From Isoetes taiwanensis (Eukaryota; Streptophyta; Lycopodiopsida; Isoetales; Isoetaceae), in the NCBI GenBank assembly GCA_021234155.1, contig JAJEKV010000065.1, positions 5,224,807 to 5,288,806 of the forward strand: a stretch of DNA of 64,000 nt, given 5' to 3'. Position numbers and translations under genes: made by a program. Within the stretch, counting starts at the first letter, position 1. The number at the start of each line of letters is the position of its first letter. Under the pieces are notes generated by a model. The model was not told the DNA's origin. It saw only the letters and a program-made list of their open reading frames with translations, and did not search any database. Positions 35,089 through 48,014 of the stretch are shown here, piece by piece.

Positions 35089-37608
35089 GGGAAACATACA
35101 ATTGCTTGAGACACATATAGAATCATATACTAGTCACATGATTGTTGGAAGATGGCGTCAAATAAAAAGTAGAGGACTTTTTATGCCGCTACAACATTGA
35201 TAGTTGAATATGATCAGTGAACATTTGCTATAATGGCATCTCGAGGTTATAATAGAATGTGGATATTGCTTTACTTCCTTCTTGAATGTTCATTTTTCCT
35301 TCATTGCTTGAACCAATACATAATTATATCATAGTCTACATTTGGAAATAATAAGTAGATGACTTGCTCTTTACAAATTTGTTAGAATAGAATAGAACAG
35401 AATAGATTAGACTAACATAAATTTTTTAACATCAACAAAGGCCAATAGGCTATGGGACCCATACTATGCACTGGTACAACCATTACTACTAGGATTAAAA
35501 ATCTCCTTCCTCAAAAGGTTTTCAAGGGAAAAACCTTTGTAGTAATGATGATGCTAAACAATCAATAATCAGTAAGTTTATACAAAGGAGATCATGGTGA
35601 CTCCTGATGGCTCAGGAATTGAAGATGCACAGATACTAGTACGTATAATGCCAAGTCATGCACAGATGGTGCTCTGAGAAGTTGTGCAAGCGTGGAATGT
35701 AATGCTAATATCAAATAACAGTTCATGATCATCATAAAAACAAGACATCTCAGAATTGTATGGTTTTCATCTTTAATAACTTGTGACTGGCAATATGCAC
35801 ATAATCTAGACTCTCATGGCAATTGTGGTTGCTCTCACCCATCTGTAGCTTGTAGGACCATGTACGAATTGATGCAATAGTTGCAAGTTTTTTCTTGGAC
35901 ATTTGATACTTGAATATGATGGAGAGTGGAGGGAACACTTGCTATAAAGGCATGTGGATAGCAAGGTTATAGTGAAGGTTGTAATTGCATGGCAATAGCT
36001 CAGGCCAAAAAAAAATTAGCAGTGAAATTAGTTAAGAGGATGAGCTTTTTGCTATGCAGCATGCACATTGTCCTTCATTGTATTGTATTTTTGTAGATGG
36101 TATGTGCCAATGCATAACACTTTACCATATTTGTACTCCTCTATGTTATGTTTTTATAGGAGGTTAGAGCATACACAACATGCAAATGCATTTTGTCATG
36201 CGTCCTAGAATGATAGTTAGTTAATATTCTAAATAGTTGTCCGAACATTGGATGGCAAAGCATTGATAAGAGGCAGATAAAAGATGATTGAATGATAGTT
36301 AGTTAATATTCTAAATAGTTGTCCAAACATTGGATGGCAAAGCATTGATAAGAGGCAGATAAAAGATGATTAACACGTAGAAACCCCTCTTACTATATCC
36401 TTGCCAATAAAAACTTTCTAGACCGTATTCACAACTTCCTAGTCTTAAGTATCATTTTAGATCCAACACCTCAACGTAGTTGTGGAACTCTTTAATAGAA
36501 CCTCTACCTTGCCATGATAGTACAACATGGCATCGAGTTCATTCGACTTGGGAGAAGGATTTACTTTCTCAACATAATCAATTACCAACTACTGCTTTGA
36601 ACATTAGTATCACATGGATATTTTCAATCTTTCTAAACATACATTGTAAGAAACTATTACCTTCAAGCTTCAAGTCTTAATTGGCACAATTGATTATAAT
36701 CAAGTGAACCAATACTACAAAACCCATTTTTACAAAATTAACAATATCCTATAAAATTCCATTTCCTTATTTATAAACATACAAAGGCATACCAATCCCA
36801 TTTCTCTATCAAAACCATTAATAAGCTTTTAAAATCTTAATTATTCGATGGCTCCATAAACTTTCAAAATCTTCATTATTTGATGGCTCTTATTTTTCCA
36901 TTCCCCTTTCTAAAGCCCCGCAACACGCAACACGGGCGCCATTACTAGTCAATATAATATATAGAATTTCTATACGAGGCATAACATGTGACCCTCATAT
37001 ATAATGCAAATACATAACTCGTTTCTAAAGCAAATTTAAGGTTGCAGTTACAAGATTATAAATCTAAAAGTCAACAGCAAAATCAATGGCTGAAAATTAG
37101 CACAAAGCAAAAACATAGACAAAAAGCAGCAGAAGAATTGTTCTTTGCTTCTAAATAGCAATACAATGTTCATATTCTCGTTTTAAGCCTGTCATTTATG
37201 CAGATAGCTATTTAAATGATCATTGTTGTGAAGTTCTTTTGCAATGCAATTTGTTTGGGAATGACATCATGCATTCCCAAGCCTGAACAGTCTTTTGACT
37301 GTAGCCTTGTCCGGTATTGCAAAATGTCAATTTACAAAACAGAAGCTTAACACTTTTTTTCAGAGCAGAAGGAACCTTCAAGTGTAGTGAAAAGCTAGAA
37401 GACCAAATGACATGAAAAATCGCCGTGTAGAATTAACCTTAAAAGAAATTCCCAGATCTGATGGATGGAGGGATGAACAAGGCACCGAGTTGGTGAAGAA
37501 GCTTCCTTTACTTAGTTATATGTTGGAACAGAAGTTTCAAAAACAAGCACTTATATAGTATCATATTTGTGTATTTGATACAACACTTGAAAACAAGGGC
37601 AGAAGAGC
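35089..37608. other. Spacer without recognisable genes
   Basis: AT-rich and non-coding. The last 400 bp contain the upstream half of the duplicated GNAT unit. A TATA-like CTTATATAGTATC lies near 37550, about 60 bp before the GNAT start codon. Confidence 0.45.
36211..36374. repeat. 82-bp tandem duplication
   Basis: TGATAGTTAGTTAATATTC starts at 36211 and 36293; both copies end with GGCAGATAAAAGATGATT and differ at about one or two positions, so this is a young duplication. Confidence 0.9.
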
Positions 37609-38085
37609 ATGGCAGGAGATCCATTGATTACTCTAAAAAAACTGGAAGATAAGGATATGAAAGCCATGATGATATGGGCGATAGATGACAGAGTTACTTC
37701 AGCCACAGCCTGGGAAAGCTATACATGCGAGCAGGAGGCTTCCAATTTTCTGTACAGGGTTGCATCCAAGCATCCATTTTTCAAAGCAATATGTGTTGAT
37801 GGGCACCCAGTTGGAGCCCTTTCTGTTAGCCCAGACAGAGGACAATTGGGTTATGTTCTTGCTGCAGACTACTGGGGCAGAGGAATTACTACCCAAGCTG
37901 TCAAACTTGCTATCCCCTTGGCCTTCCAGCAACTGGGCCTCTCCAGATTTGAAGCTTTTGTTTTTCCTGAAAATATTCCTTCCCAACGTGTTCTTCTCAA
38001 GTCTGGATTTAAAAACTTGGGTCTCCAATATGTGCTTTTTAAAGGAAAAGTAACCAGATGCTACCGTTTCTGTTTATCATTATGA
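37609..38085 (+). CDS. GNAT-family N-acetyltransferase, tandem copy 1
   Basis: Intronless, 158 residues, intact. N-terminal LKKLEDKDMKAMMIWAIDDR, central HPVGALSVSPDRGQLGYVLA, acetyl-CoA motif A in DYWGRGITTQAV, then FEAFVFPENIPSQR and LLKSGFKNLGL. This is the RimJ/RimL-like plant GNAT arrangement; it is a soluble enzyme with no signal peptide. The substrate is unknown. The paralogue 1279 bp downstream is about 85 percent identical by eye, and the flanks are duplicated too. Both copies are intact, so both probably work. Confidence 0.9.
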   Translation: MAGDPLITLKKLEDKDMKAMMIWAIDDRVTSATAWESYTCEQEASNFLYRVASKHPFFKAICVDGHPVGALSVSPDRGQLGYVLAADYWGRGITTQAVKLAIPLAFQQLGLSRFEAFVFPENIPSQRVLLKSGFKNLGLQYVLFKGKVTRCYRFCLSL

Positions 38086-38887
38086 AATGAAGTTTAGTTC
38101 CGATTATATACACCTGACAAAACTGTCAGCCAGCAAAGAAAAGCACATGATTAGAAATTTTTGTATGGATTACACGTCTATGTAATTTATGTATTAGTAA
38201 AGATTTGATCTTCCCAGCCTTTTGTTCATGTCATCAGGAAAAAAAAAAACCCTTAAAACTAGCCAAGGAGGTAAAGTAATAAGTTTTAGCAGGAAAAATT
38301 TTTCCAGAACAACAAAACATAAGCAAGAAGCAGCAGCAAATTCGTTCTTTGCTTTTAATGGGGGATTCACATGCACAAACGGGGATGGGCCAGCTGAAAA
38401 ATTGATGACCCCATGCTGGCATATGCATTTTTTCAATGATAATTCTTGTATTCTTCTGCAATGCAACCCTTTTGAAAGTGACCTTATTATAAGAACAATT
38501 GCCTTTGCTTTTTGAAATAAACCAAAATGTCAGTTACATCAGTCTAGTGTTCCAAAAATGTCAATGTACAAAACGTCAATCCAAACTTTACCAGTGTTTC
38601 AAGAATGTCAATTTACACACCAGGAAAACTTAATCGTCCTTTGAAAACAGTGAGGTAAAAAATTTGAATTCTATTTACATGAAAACACGGTGTAGACTTG
38701 TCCTTAAAAACAATTTGTTGGCAGACCTGATGGATGGACGAACACGGCACTTGGGCGAAGACGAAGTTTAAATTTTCTTGAACCACTTAATAAGTTGTTG
38801 CAGCAGGGTTAGTTTCACAGCAAGTAGTAATGAAACACAAGATATAAAGATATGATGTATATATGATAGAAGGCAGAGAAAAAGAGC

Positions 38888-39364
38888 ATGGCACCAGAAT
38901 CATGCATAATAAGTCTAAGGAAGCTGGAAGAGGCAGATATTAAAGCCATGATGGCATGGGCTACAGATGAGAGAGTTACTTCAGCCACAGCCTGGGAGAG
39001 CTACACATGTGAGCAGGAGGCTTCAAAATTTCTGCATAGCATTGCAGCCAAGCATCCATTTTTCAAAGCAATATGTGTTGATGGCCATCCAGTTGGAGCC
39101 CTTTCTGTGAGTCCAGATAGAGGAGAATTGGGTTATGTTCTTGCTGCAGACTACTGGGGTAGAGGAATTACTACACAAGCTGTCAGACTTGCAATCCCCT
39201 TGGCTTCTCAACAACTTGGCCTCTCTAGATTTGAAGCCTTTGTTTTTCCTGAAAATGTTGGATCTCAACGTGTTCTTCTCAAGGCTGGATTTAAAAATTT
39301 GGGCCTCGAACATGTGCTCTTCAAAGGAAAGGTAGCCAAGTGCTATCGTTTCTTTTTATCTTGA
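38888..39364 (+). CDS. GNAT-family N-acetyltransferase, tandem copy 2
   Basis: Intronless, 158 residues, intact, same length as copy 1. Key text: LRKLEEADIKAMMAWATDER, RGELGYVLAADYWGRGITTQ (motif A), FEAFVFPENVGSQR, LLKAGFKNLGLEHVLF. Differences from copy 1 are spread over the protein and mostly conservative, which suggests purifying selection after duplication. A TATA-like GTATATATGATAG lies about 30 bp upstream of the start codon. Specific substrate unknown. Confidence 0.9.
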   Translation: MAPESCIISLRKLEEADIKAMMAWATDERVTSATAWESYTCEQEASKFLHSIAAKHPFFKAICVDGHPVGALSVSPDRGELGYVLAADYWGRGITTQAVRLAIPLASQQLGLSRFEAFVFPENVGSQRVLLKAGFKNLGLEHVLFKGKVAKCYRFFLS

Positions 39365-39365
39365 T

Positions 39366-41490
39366 TATAATTCTGTACTCCTCATAACACTGCAAGAAAA
39401 GCACATAATTAGAGATGATTGGACCTAAAAATCATGTCTTGTACCTCTCTTCATGTCATCCGAAAACAAGGCCACTAAGAGTAGCCAAAAGAGATGGCAA
39501 AACAAATACAGCTACAAGTTTAACATATTGAAAGCACATTTACTAAAGGGATGAAGATGATAAGGTTGGCCTCCAGATGTCTAGAGATTTATTGAAGTAG
39601 CTCAACATGCTTGTTTTTTACTTCTGCAAGAGAATCTGTTCGTTCCAACGTTGTTAACCTAAGAAAAAAAAGAAGCTTTTACATGTGCAATTGCAACATC
39701 TTATAAATATAGCAGCACTATACAGAGATCAAGCAAAGCATATCTGTGGAAGCCTGATTGGATCTATTGAATCTCTTCAAGGCAGTCAAGGACCGATGGA
39801 TTTTAAATTTTTGATCCGATGCCCTTTTTACTTTACTTTTTTGTCAACGGCCAGATCTACAGTAATCTGCAGTGGACTCCTAAGCAAATATAATCCCAGC
39901 CATAATTGAATTTTATTCCCTCTAATGGTGCAAAACAGAGAATTCAGAATACATTACACAACCATGGAATTTATCATTTTCAACATAACAATTTAGAAAA
40001 AATCAGACATCACATTCCACAGTACAAATCATCCTGGTGATGAAAGATGAAGAAAAAATACAGAAGTGCCTGACATAGCCTACCATAACCATCAAATCCC
40101 TGGCCACCAGAAAAGAGGGCCAGAGGATTCGAACCTCCAGGCCAAGGCGGCCTCACCAGAACCCAAAATCATTGCACATTCAAATCACAAAAGCTATGCC
40201 ATTCAAACTATCTTACAAGCCAAATCCTTCTTCACTGTTCTGCAAGCAAACAGCAAATTTTTAAGCTTTGCACTGGACTCAAATTTCTGAAACCCAACAC
40301 AACGTTTTGTACAAGGACAAAACAACGGATTTGTTAATAGGAATGGCTTAAGACAAGGCAAAACGCTCAATCCGAGGTCCAAGATCAGGGGCAAAATAAG
40401 GGATTTACCAGGTACCTGCTGTAAGAAAGAAATGAGCAAGACATCGTCTATAACAAATTAGGTCTCCCAATCCGAGGTCCAAGATCAGGGGCAAAATAAA
40501 AAGAAATGAGCAAGACATCATCTATAATAAATTAGGTCTCCAAAGTATCCCTTGGGTTTTTAGAAATATGGTAATATAGTTTTAGTAGCTCCTCAAATTT
40601 TAAAGTTGTCTTCACGAAGATTATAGATTAAGATAAGACTAGTAAACGTGTGCCTGGCGTTGCCACGCTTTGATTCTATTGCTTTACCACTGTCTACTAT
40701 ATCAATCCTTTAGGAGCAAAGTACTTTCGGCAAATAATCAATGCCCATTGTGTAGGTGAAAATAAGTAATGCCCATTGCTTAGATGAAAAATTCATGTTT
40801 CAAGGATGGTCCTCAAGTACGAAAAGTAAAACAATCAAATAATCCAATGGTGGTTGATGAGCATGGTATTTATGTTGGTCTTGAGTGATAGAAGTAACAA
40901 ATAAATGGGCAATCCTTCAAAGGTTGAAAATTTTCAACTTACTTGATTAAATTATTTGGTTGAGGAAAATTCTGTTGTTAATAGAGTTGAATTCCTCTAC
41001 GTATATACCATGTACTTACAAAGCATGATCAAAGCATGTTTTTCCTTATACGCCTTCAAATTATTATATTTACAAAGTCCAACTTTGTTCTTTTAGCACC
41101 TGGCAATAAGTTAATCCAGTATCATGTACATGCTTTAAGACAAACCTCATCTAATCACCATGGAAAGAACCACATATTTGAGAGTAGTAAGCTTTCATGT
41201 CTGAAGGGAAGTTAAAATACCTACAAATATTTGTTTTGTCCAAAAGCATAAGAGAAACATTCAAATACAAACTTAGATAAGCTAATAAATGTCCCTTTGG
41301 AGGATTTCTTCAAGCTGTAGTTAAGCTGACAAATGATAACTTTTTCAAGCACGTCTTTTTCAAAGTGCTTCATTGTATTCTTTTCAAACGTGCACCTTCA
41401 ATGGACTTATCTATGCATTTTGCTCTTGTGCCCTTTAAAATGGGCTTGTAATAATTTGACCCATCACACCTCTATCGTAATATCTTAGCA
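39366..41490. other. Spacer with a duplicated segment
   Basis: 40369-40469 and 40470-40545 are tandem copies of CAATCCGAGGTCCAAGATC through CAAATTAGGTCTCC; the first has an extra 25-bp insert. No gene recognised. A lone tRNA B-box-like GGTTCGAATCC lies on the minus strand near 40.13 kb without an A box. Confidence 0.6.
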
Positions 41491-41499
41491 CCGTCGCTT

Positions 41500-42076
41500 G
41501 AACATGGCCCCCACCAATATTTGAAGGCACACATCTCTACCAAGAAACGGAGAGCCATAACTGCAATGAGAACAGGGTCCCACCATCTCAGAATTGAAAC
41601 AGGCCATTGGGGTACGGATGGAGGGAAGAGAATCCCCCGGCATGAGAGACTATGCTAGTGCTGTCACATACAGATAGTAGAAGATGAACACCATGCTCTA
41701 CAGGAGTGTCCGGCATATGCACACATCCGAGCCGCTCATGCCGATCTCAGATGCTCTGAGATAGCAATTCATCAACTGCTGGCTTCGCCAATGGTTGCAC
41801 GTCTCGCGTCCTACATTCTGCAAGTCTCCACCGTCAGAGAGTCCCTTACAGCACAGGGAATTTGAGCGCCCAGATAGAGAATTTGAATGCCTACATGGGT
41901 TTTATCTCCTACATGGGGTGTTTTTTCGTCCCAGTGGTAGAGACACATTATATAGGGCTTTTGTGGTTTTCTTTTGTCTTTGGATACTATTCGATATATT
42001 GTATGTCTATAACCGTCTCATAGGCCAGTTGGCCTCCATGGACGTTAAAATATACTTCCTTCCTTCCTTCCTTCCC
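41500..42076 (+). mobile_element. LINE 3' end, same family as 15.5-17.8 kb
   Basis: Shares with the 17.3-17.85 kb sequence AAGAAACGGAGAGCC-like text, the zinc-knuckle region (AGATAGTAGAAGATGAACACC versus the 17.45 kb copy) and the terminal GGCCTCCATGGACGTTAAAA plus (TTCC)n at 42057-42076. Only the last about 580 bp of the element is present, so this is a strongly 5'-truncated insertion. Confidence 0.75.
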
Positions 42077-42852
42077 ATTTTTGTTTGAAGAAAACAATAA
42101 TTATATATGGAGGATTTGCCAACTTAAACATTATTTATTCGTGCCAAAAAAAACTCCGCTTTGCCATAGAAAGCAGTTACATCTTTTGCAATTGACATTG
42201 CACTGTGGATGAAATATAAAAGATTGAAAATTTAAGCTGAGTGGCAAGAGATGATGCATCTGTTGCAGAAAATCTGTAGACATGAAAAACTTAGCAGTGT
42301 CTTCAAAGTGAATAGAACACCGTGGGCACAAGATCATATGTAAAAATTGATATGGGCTTGGAATGGGCACCCTCAAGAATAAACAAATAATAAATTTACC
42401 ATAGGATAGTTATATCCTTAAAGTCTTCGAAGCTTCAACCCAAAACTACTTGAATGGTTATCCAGCAAGTGGTTGGCTCAATGAAAGAGACGAAAGTTGA
42501 TCTATTGGATCTATAATGGAATGGGATAGACCGATTTTTACTCTTAATAAGTCGAAATCAAAAAATGATAACATCAACATGAGAGAGCTCAAGGTCTTGC
42601 AATACTTACACGATCTGAGGAGCAAATCCACGCTGCTTTAAGGTGCAAAGATTTCAATAATAGAAGCACCCACAAATCTGCAAACAAAGTAATAAAGGAT
42701 GAGCCTTTACATTCCATAAAGCTAGCAGCATAATTCCAAATGCTTACCTGCCACTATGATTGTGCAATTTTCTGTGCTCTGATTAAATAGAGTGTCTTCA
42801 AACATAGCAAGGATCTGCCATCTTGATGCCACCTCATTCTAAATCACCACGG

Positions 42853-42892
42853 ACCCTGCAAGCACTAGTTTGACCCTGCAAGCACTAGTTTG
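42853..42892. repeat. Two perfect tandem 20-bp copies
   Basis: CCCTGCAAGCACTAGTTTGA is present twice in a row in an otherwise unremarkable spacer (42.08-42.95 kb). Confidence 0.85.
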
Positions 42893-42956
42893 ATAGGTAT
42901 CATTCTGAGTGTGAAGATGGCAAGTTTACACTAAATACCTTTTAACCAAGTCTATT

Positions 42957-45775
42957 GTTTTTTTTTTTTTTTTTTGAAGAAATGTGTCATCAATATATTA
43001 AAAGAATGGTAATGTTACAAAGCAAGTGAGGAGGAAGGAGAACTGCCCCAAAGAGACAGCGATACCTCGGCACTCCACAACAAACTCACAGAAAACTTGC
43101 AACTCTACTGCTGTACAAACCGACCATCACCATCTACAACACCCAAGAAGTCCCGCCAAATGGCAAACTTCCGCTCTACTAATCCCGGGAACACCAGAAA
43201 GCTTTGAAATAGCTTGTACCTGAGTCGAGGAATTTGAGAATTTGCAGGGTGTTGAATCCCCTAAAGATCCACAACGCCGCCGGCTTCCAAATCAGCCACA
43301 TCAACCAAGCCATACCGGATGCAAGGCTTGCTGCATAAAGCGACCAAGCACCGAGGATACACATGAGCGGCAAGCTGGCGGCTAGTCAATCTCACGAAGC
43401 GAGCCACGACCCAATCGAGGCGGGTTGCAAGTGAGGACATAAAACCGAACAATGCTCCACAGTCTCACGATGAAGGCCACAACAAAGGCGAGAGGGCTCA
43501 TACCGGCCTAAAGCCCGACTCACAAGGGCATTCACCACGATACAAAGTGCACCACACGCCCGCGAAGCACCCTAACCCCGGTGGGGAAGTGAGCTCCATG
43601 TCCGCGTCAAACCGTGCCATCCCGAAGCTGCGAGAGACCACTTGCCCGGAAGGCGAGTGTCATGAATAGCCGGCACCGGTAACAAAGGCGCACAAAACAA
43701 GAAGACACAACATCGGGATGAACCTTCCAAAACTGCATCACCACATCATCACGAGGGACTATAGGTATGTGTAGCGGAATACTCCCGCCACTTGTTCCCA
43801 GATGCTAGGAGTCCACGCCCCCGGTAGCGAGCTTCGAAAGAACTCCCACGAAGCTAGTGACCACCCCAATACCAATCCTCCAAGGTGAGCATAACATCTT
43901 CGCCGCCAACGGCCTCGCGTCAGAGCATGCACTGATGGCGACCAAGGGCAAGTCTTGAGGGTAGAGGAACCCACAAGAAAGGAGAAGAGTGGTGATAAAG
44001 CGAGGCATAATCTGGTTTGGAAGAGCACTGCGCACATGATCCCAAGCCCCATAACACCCCGTGAGAAAAGGGTATGCATGTGGGAAAAGGCTGGAGACCA
44101 TACTTGATTGCCGGGGCAACTCCACATGCCTGGGCGGCTTCCCAAATGCCACACAATGGCGAGAAGGCTGCAACAACGGTGCCGCACCCGGGAGAAGATG
44201 CTCCATCTGCGAGTGCTCAAACACGCGGAGACCAACACCTTACTATCTGGCGCCAAATCCGGAATGGCCAAGCCCCCATCCTCAGGGGGTAGAGACACTT
44301 CCACCAAGCCACTTTAACAAGCTGCCCCTTCATCATCCACCCCCACACAAAATTTGAACAATCTTATCCAAAGCACGTATCTTATCCTCGGGGAGCTAAC
44401 ATCGCAACACATGAGTGCTACAAAGTCTTGACTTGGCAATAGTGATCCTACACGCCATGGACAACTTGCTACCCTTCCACCAATTGAGGTGTTTTACGCA
44501 ACCCACGCAGCTCATCCCACACCCTCCCCGGGGAAACATCCCCTCAAAGGGAATACCCAATGACTTAGTACACACATTACACGGAAGCACCTTCCAAGGG
44601 AATAGAGCCAAACAAGGGGAGGGAGTCGGTGAGCCCATAATCGCGGACATTTTACCCCAATTAGGAAAGAATGCTTTCGAGGCCAAGGAGAAAGTATCCA
44701 GCAAACCCTTCACATTCCTGATTCCTCTCTTACGCCACCAAGAAGAGGAAAGTGTCATCGGCAAACTAGTTAATAATCTGGCGGCTACCATCACGCATCC
44801 GAAGCCCATCCACCACCACCCCTCCTCCACTACGGTAAAAAACAAGCGAGGGCAGGGGCATCGCCACAATCGTAAACAAATCTGGCGGCCAAAGGGCACC
44901 CACGGCGCACACCTATGCCCTAAGGAGAAAAGGCGGAGGGTTCACCACGGCACACCACCATAGCCCATCTTGACCTATGCGACTTCATGACTATCTCGTA
45001 AAGCATGGACCACAATCCAAGCGCTAACATCATGGCGGACAAGAACTTCATAGCGGACACTATCGTAAGCTTTGGCAAAGTCAAGCTTAAGATAGGCAAT
45101 GCCTTGACCTGTTCTCTGGCCCAATAAAGGCCCTCATAAGGCTGCGGCAACATTAGTCAAAATGTTCCTCCGGGGAACAAACCCGGTACACCTTACTAAT
45201 GGAAGAAGTCAACACCCGGCTTGAACTTTCTGCCCGGGGCTTTTCGCAATGTCGTGTACATAGAGGACGGGGCTCCAATCATTAATGGTAGAAGGTTGCT
45301 TAACCTTAGGAATCGAGGGAAATGCATGCGGTATTCAAGATCCTATCCATTTGAGAAGGCTGCAACAACTCAAGATACACACGGTACCGCAGACTCACCG
45401 GACCACTCCCAATAAGTGCGAAAGAACTCCACGGGGATGCCATCCAGCCCAGGACATTTATTCTTGGCCATGCACATACATGCCTCAGCTAAATCCTCTA
45501 CGGAGAGCTCACGCTCCAAGCTCTCCATGGCCCGGTGAGGCATAATAGATGGCTTAACGACCCTCAAAACAAGCTCTGCATCTCTGCTCATAGAGAAGAG
45601 TCGCTATCACGAAAAACCGAGAAATGAGCATGCACATACGCAAATCAGCGGGATCCTCCAAAAATCGGCCATGAGGCAAAGCAAAGGGATGCCATAGATC
45701 TTTTGCATATCGCCCATTTGCCATTTGCTCTCGAAGAACACCGGCCGAACTTGTGTCCCCCTCCTTCAACCCGGT
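42957..45775 (-). mobile_element. Minus-strand LINE with poly(A) tail, GC-rich, 5'-truncated
   Basis: The T run at 42958-42975 is the poly(A) tail on the minus strand. Minus-strand relics in order: LAEACMCMAKNKCPGLDGIP followed by VEFFRTYWEW (45.45 kb), a first catalytic motif with a frame break (KLDFAKAYDSV-type, 45.07 kb), KGSKLSMACRITIAKSRLCS (44.45 kb) and C-terminal relics toward 43.2 kb. Many stops occur. A matching target duplication was not found at the right end. Base composition is clearly GC-richer than the flanks. Confidence 0.7.
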
Positions 45776-46260
45776 AGGGCGCCTTCACATTGGAAACACT
45801 TTAAACTTATAGCAATTAACAATGTTTAAAACAAAACACACTTATTTAAGAAGTGCATTTGAAAGATTCCTCTAAAACTTTTGGCAGATTCTAAAATCCC
45901 TCCAAATTCGAGGCCTCGAGTGTTTGTAATGATAATGGCTCTTAGACACATGCATTTTACGGAGTTATTAACCTATGAAAAGCAAAAAAAAAAAAAAAAA
46001 AGGTACTGTTTTGGAGGGGAGTATTGAAAAATTATGAAAGCCAGCAAACTATTGAAAGCCAAAAAATGTCTACAATGTAGTTTCTTTGAAAAAATCTAGA
46101 GAGTCTATTTATTTGAGTACAAGCTTGCAACTGAGGTAGAAAAATAGTTGTCATTGTAATAGAAGTTAGAAACAATTGTTACAATGTTCCTTAAGCTAAG
46201 TAATAAATAGATATGGTGGCACGTCACAAAAAGTTGTGCAGACAATAATTTAGAACAATA
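45776..46260. other. Spacer, nothing recognised
   Basis: AT-rich with an 18-A run near 45984. No coding or RNA signal seen. Confidence 0.4.
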
Positions 46261-46264
46261 AAAT

Positions 46265-46345
46265 TATATCAACTGGTCTGGTATAAATTTATACCAACTG
46301 ACTTGGTATAAATAAATACTAACTGGGCCAGTATAGGTTTACAGC
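46265..46345. repeat. Palindromic TATAAATTTATA repeats, left cluster
   Basis: Three units of about 25 bp, each AACTGRNYYGGTATAAATTT-like; the core GGTATAAATTTATACC is a perfect palindrome. Related units occur at 47.03, 48.02-48.07 and 48.49-48.78 kb. Confidence 0.6.
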
Positions 46346-46378
46346 TTAGGGCGTTCATCCCAGTCGCAAGGACTCTCG

Positions 46379-46570
46379 TCACCCTTTGTTTTTGTCTCTT
46401 GTGGGACCCCATCGGCACGAGATTAGGTGCTTGACTTCTAAGACAACCTCAGGCACCTTGGCGGCCTCTTCTTCTAGGGGCTCGAGGTCAACAAACTTCG
46501 ACCTCGTCATTACGTGCACTTTTGTGATGGGAGGTTGTACTTCCGATATAAGTGCCCTTAACATCCCCAA
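46379..46570 (-). other. Short open frame, unassigned
   Basis: 63 codons including KVHVMTRSKFVDLEPLEEE. The text is faintly like an acidic linker of plant gypsy gag-pol proteins, but too short to assign. It might also be a last exon of the methyltransferase-like gene just upstream on the same strand. Confidence 0.2.
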
Positions 46571-48014
46571 AGAATCTTTGACACCTCATTCTTCGTTTTC
46601 ATTTGGGAAGGACTCACAAGAACTTATTCTAGTTCTTATGTTACGCATCAATATCTACCAACACCACATTTAAGCAGCTTAAGAGCACAAAGTTGTTGTG
46701 GTGCGGTTTCTGAAATCGTCAAGAATCAATCGCTTTGGATGGGAGAACCACAGAATCAAATTGTTTATAAGCCTTTGAGGCTTCTAGAAATCTTGAGACA
46801 AGCGCACCTTGATGTTGTGGATCTCGTAACCGAAAACCCGGCGAGGGAAACTAGAACGTATTGCATGGCGAAGACTTTTCCTCTCGTCTATTGAAGTGGA
46901 CCATGGTCTTTTTACTGTCAGCGCTGTAATAACCAATATGGAAGTGTTCAAAGCAACTATCCAGTCTTGGGCCCCCACCATGTCCCTTTAATGTTTGTCT
47001 TTAACCTAAAGCTTACATTGTCACACAGAGAGATGGTATAAATTTAAACAGGAAAGTTTTAGAACTTACTAAATGCAGTTCTCAAAACCGGCGTTACAAA
47101 CGACATCCATAGGCATCAGTACAGACATGATCTGTAGGTCAGAGTGAAATACTATTGCATGCCAGTTCGGAGTCAAAGTTTCCTTAAGGCCATCCAAGAA
47201 AACTCGAACTTGCACTCGGGAGAAGGCTTCATCATCGAATAGGTTGTCCTTTATCTTAAAACCATATGGTATGTTTGCTATCCAAAGGGTGTAATTCCAT
47301 TTCGGGACAATTGTTTGCGGCTTCGTGCAGTCATCATGCACAACCTTGTATAAGCAGTCCTGACCAAACAATGTGAACTTTTCATACTTGTCCTGGATGC
47401 TTGATGAAGCAACTTCCTTGCTCGATGGCCTTAAATCTGGTTCTTTCTTCCTTAGCCCTCCGAATAAGAAGCCTGCTGGTAAACCCTTCTTCTTGTTCTG
47501 TATGAAAATAGTCAGCAAAAAATAAAAGTTAATTTTACATCTAGAAAAACCTATCCATCTACTGAAGTTGACAACATATTCTCTGATGACGCTGTCCGTG
47601 GTACTAGCAGGGTAGAGAGTCTTGCGCTTGTCCCATTCTTCAAGGTTAAGCTATTTTATCAGCTCAGACTGGAAGGTGAGAATATCTTTTTGACTGCAGT
47701 AGAGTAGAACATACCTAGTTAATTTCCAAAATAAATAGATGTGCAACTGAAAAAGGTTACTCGCGTCTTGGACTCTTTAGCCATTTCGTCCAGGATGAAT
47801 TCTTTGGCCACCACTTTTTCTAATAGTCTTACAATTATTTGCTCTTTATTCCTTGTAACTAGGTCCATGGCACAATGCTCATCTTCTTCTGTTTTACCTC
47901 AGAACTCTTTTTAGTTTTTTTTGCTAGAGCTGCTTTGTTGTTCTTTCAGCTCTCCATCCTCAAACATGCCTGAAAAGGAGGCGAATGTTTGCAATTTAGC
48001 TTTGGCCATCTAGG

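Larger units (their letters stand above)
37120..39365 (+). repeat. Tandem duplication of about 1.28 kb carrying the two GNAT genes
   Basis: Start codons are 1279 bp apart. Upstream flanks also match: AGCAGCAGAAGAATTGTTC (37.13 kb) with AGCAGCAGCAAATTCGTTC (38.33 kb), and CTGATGGATGGAGGGATGAA (37.46 kb) with CTGATGGATGGACGAACA (38.73 kb). The duplicated unit thus includes about 450 bp of promoter. Confidence 0.75.

Noticed and set aside
40110-40165. Minus-strand GGTTCGAATCC suggesting a tRNA
   Set aside because: Only the B-box/T-arm part is seen; no A box or cloverleaf.
43759-44963. Long open frames of 140-180 codons on both strands
   Set aside because: They are by-products of GC-rich LINE sequence; only the RT-like relics in the minus orientation make sense.
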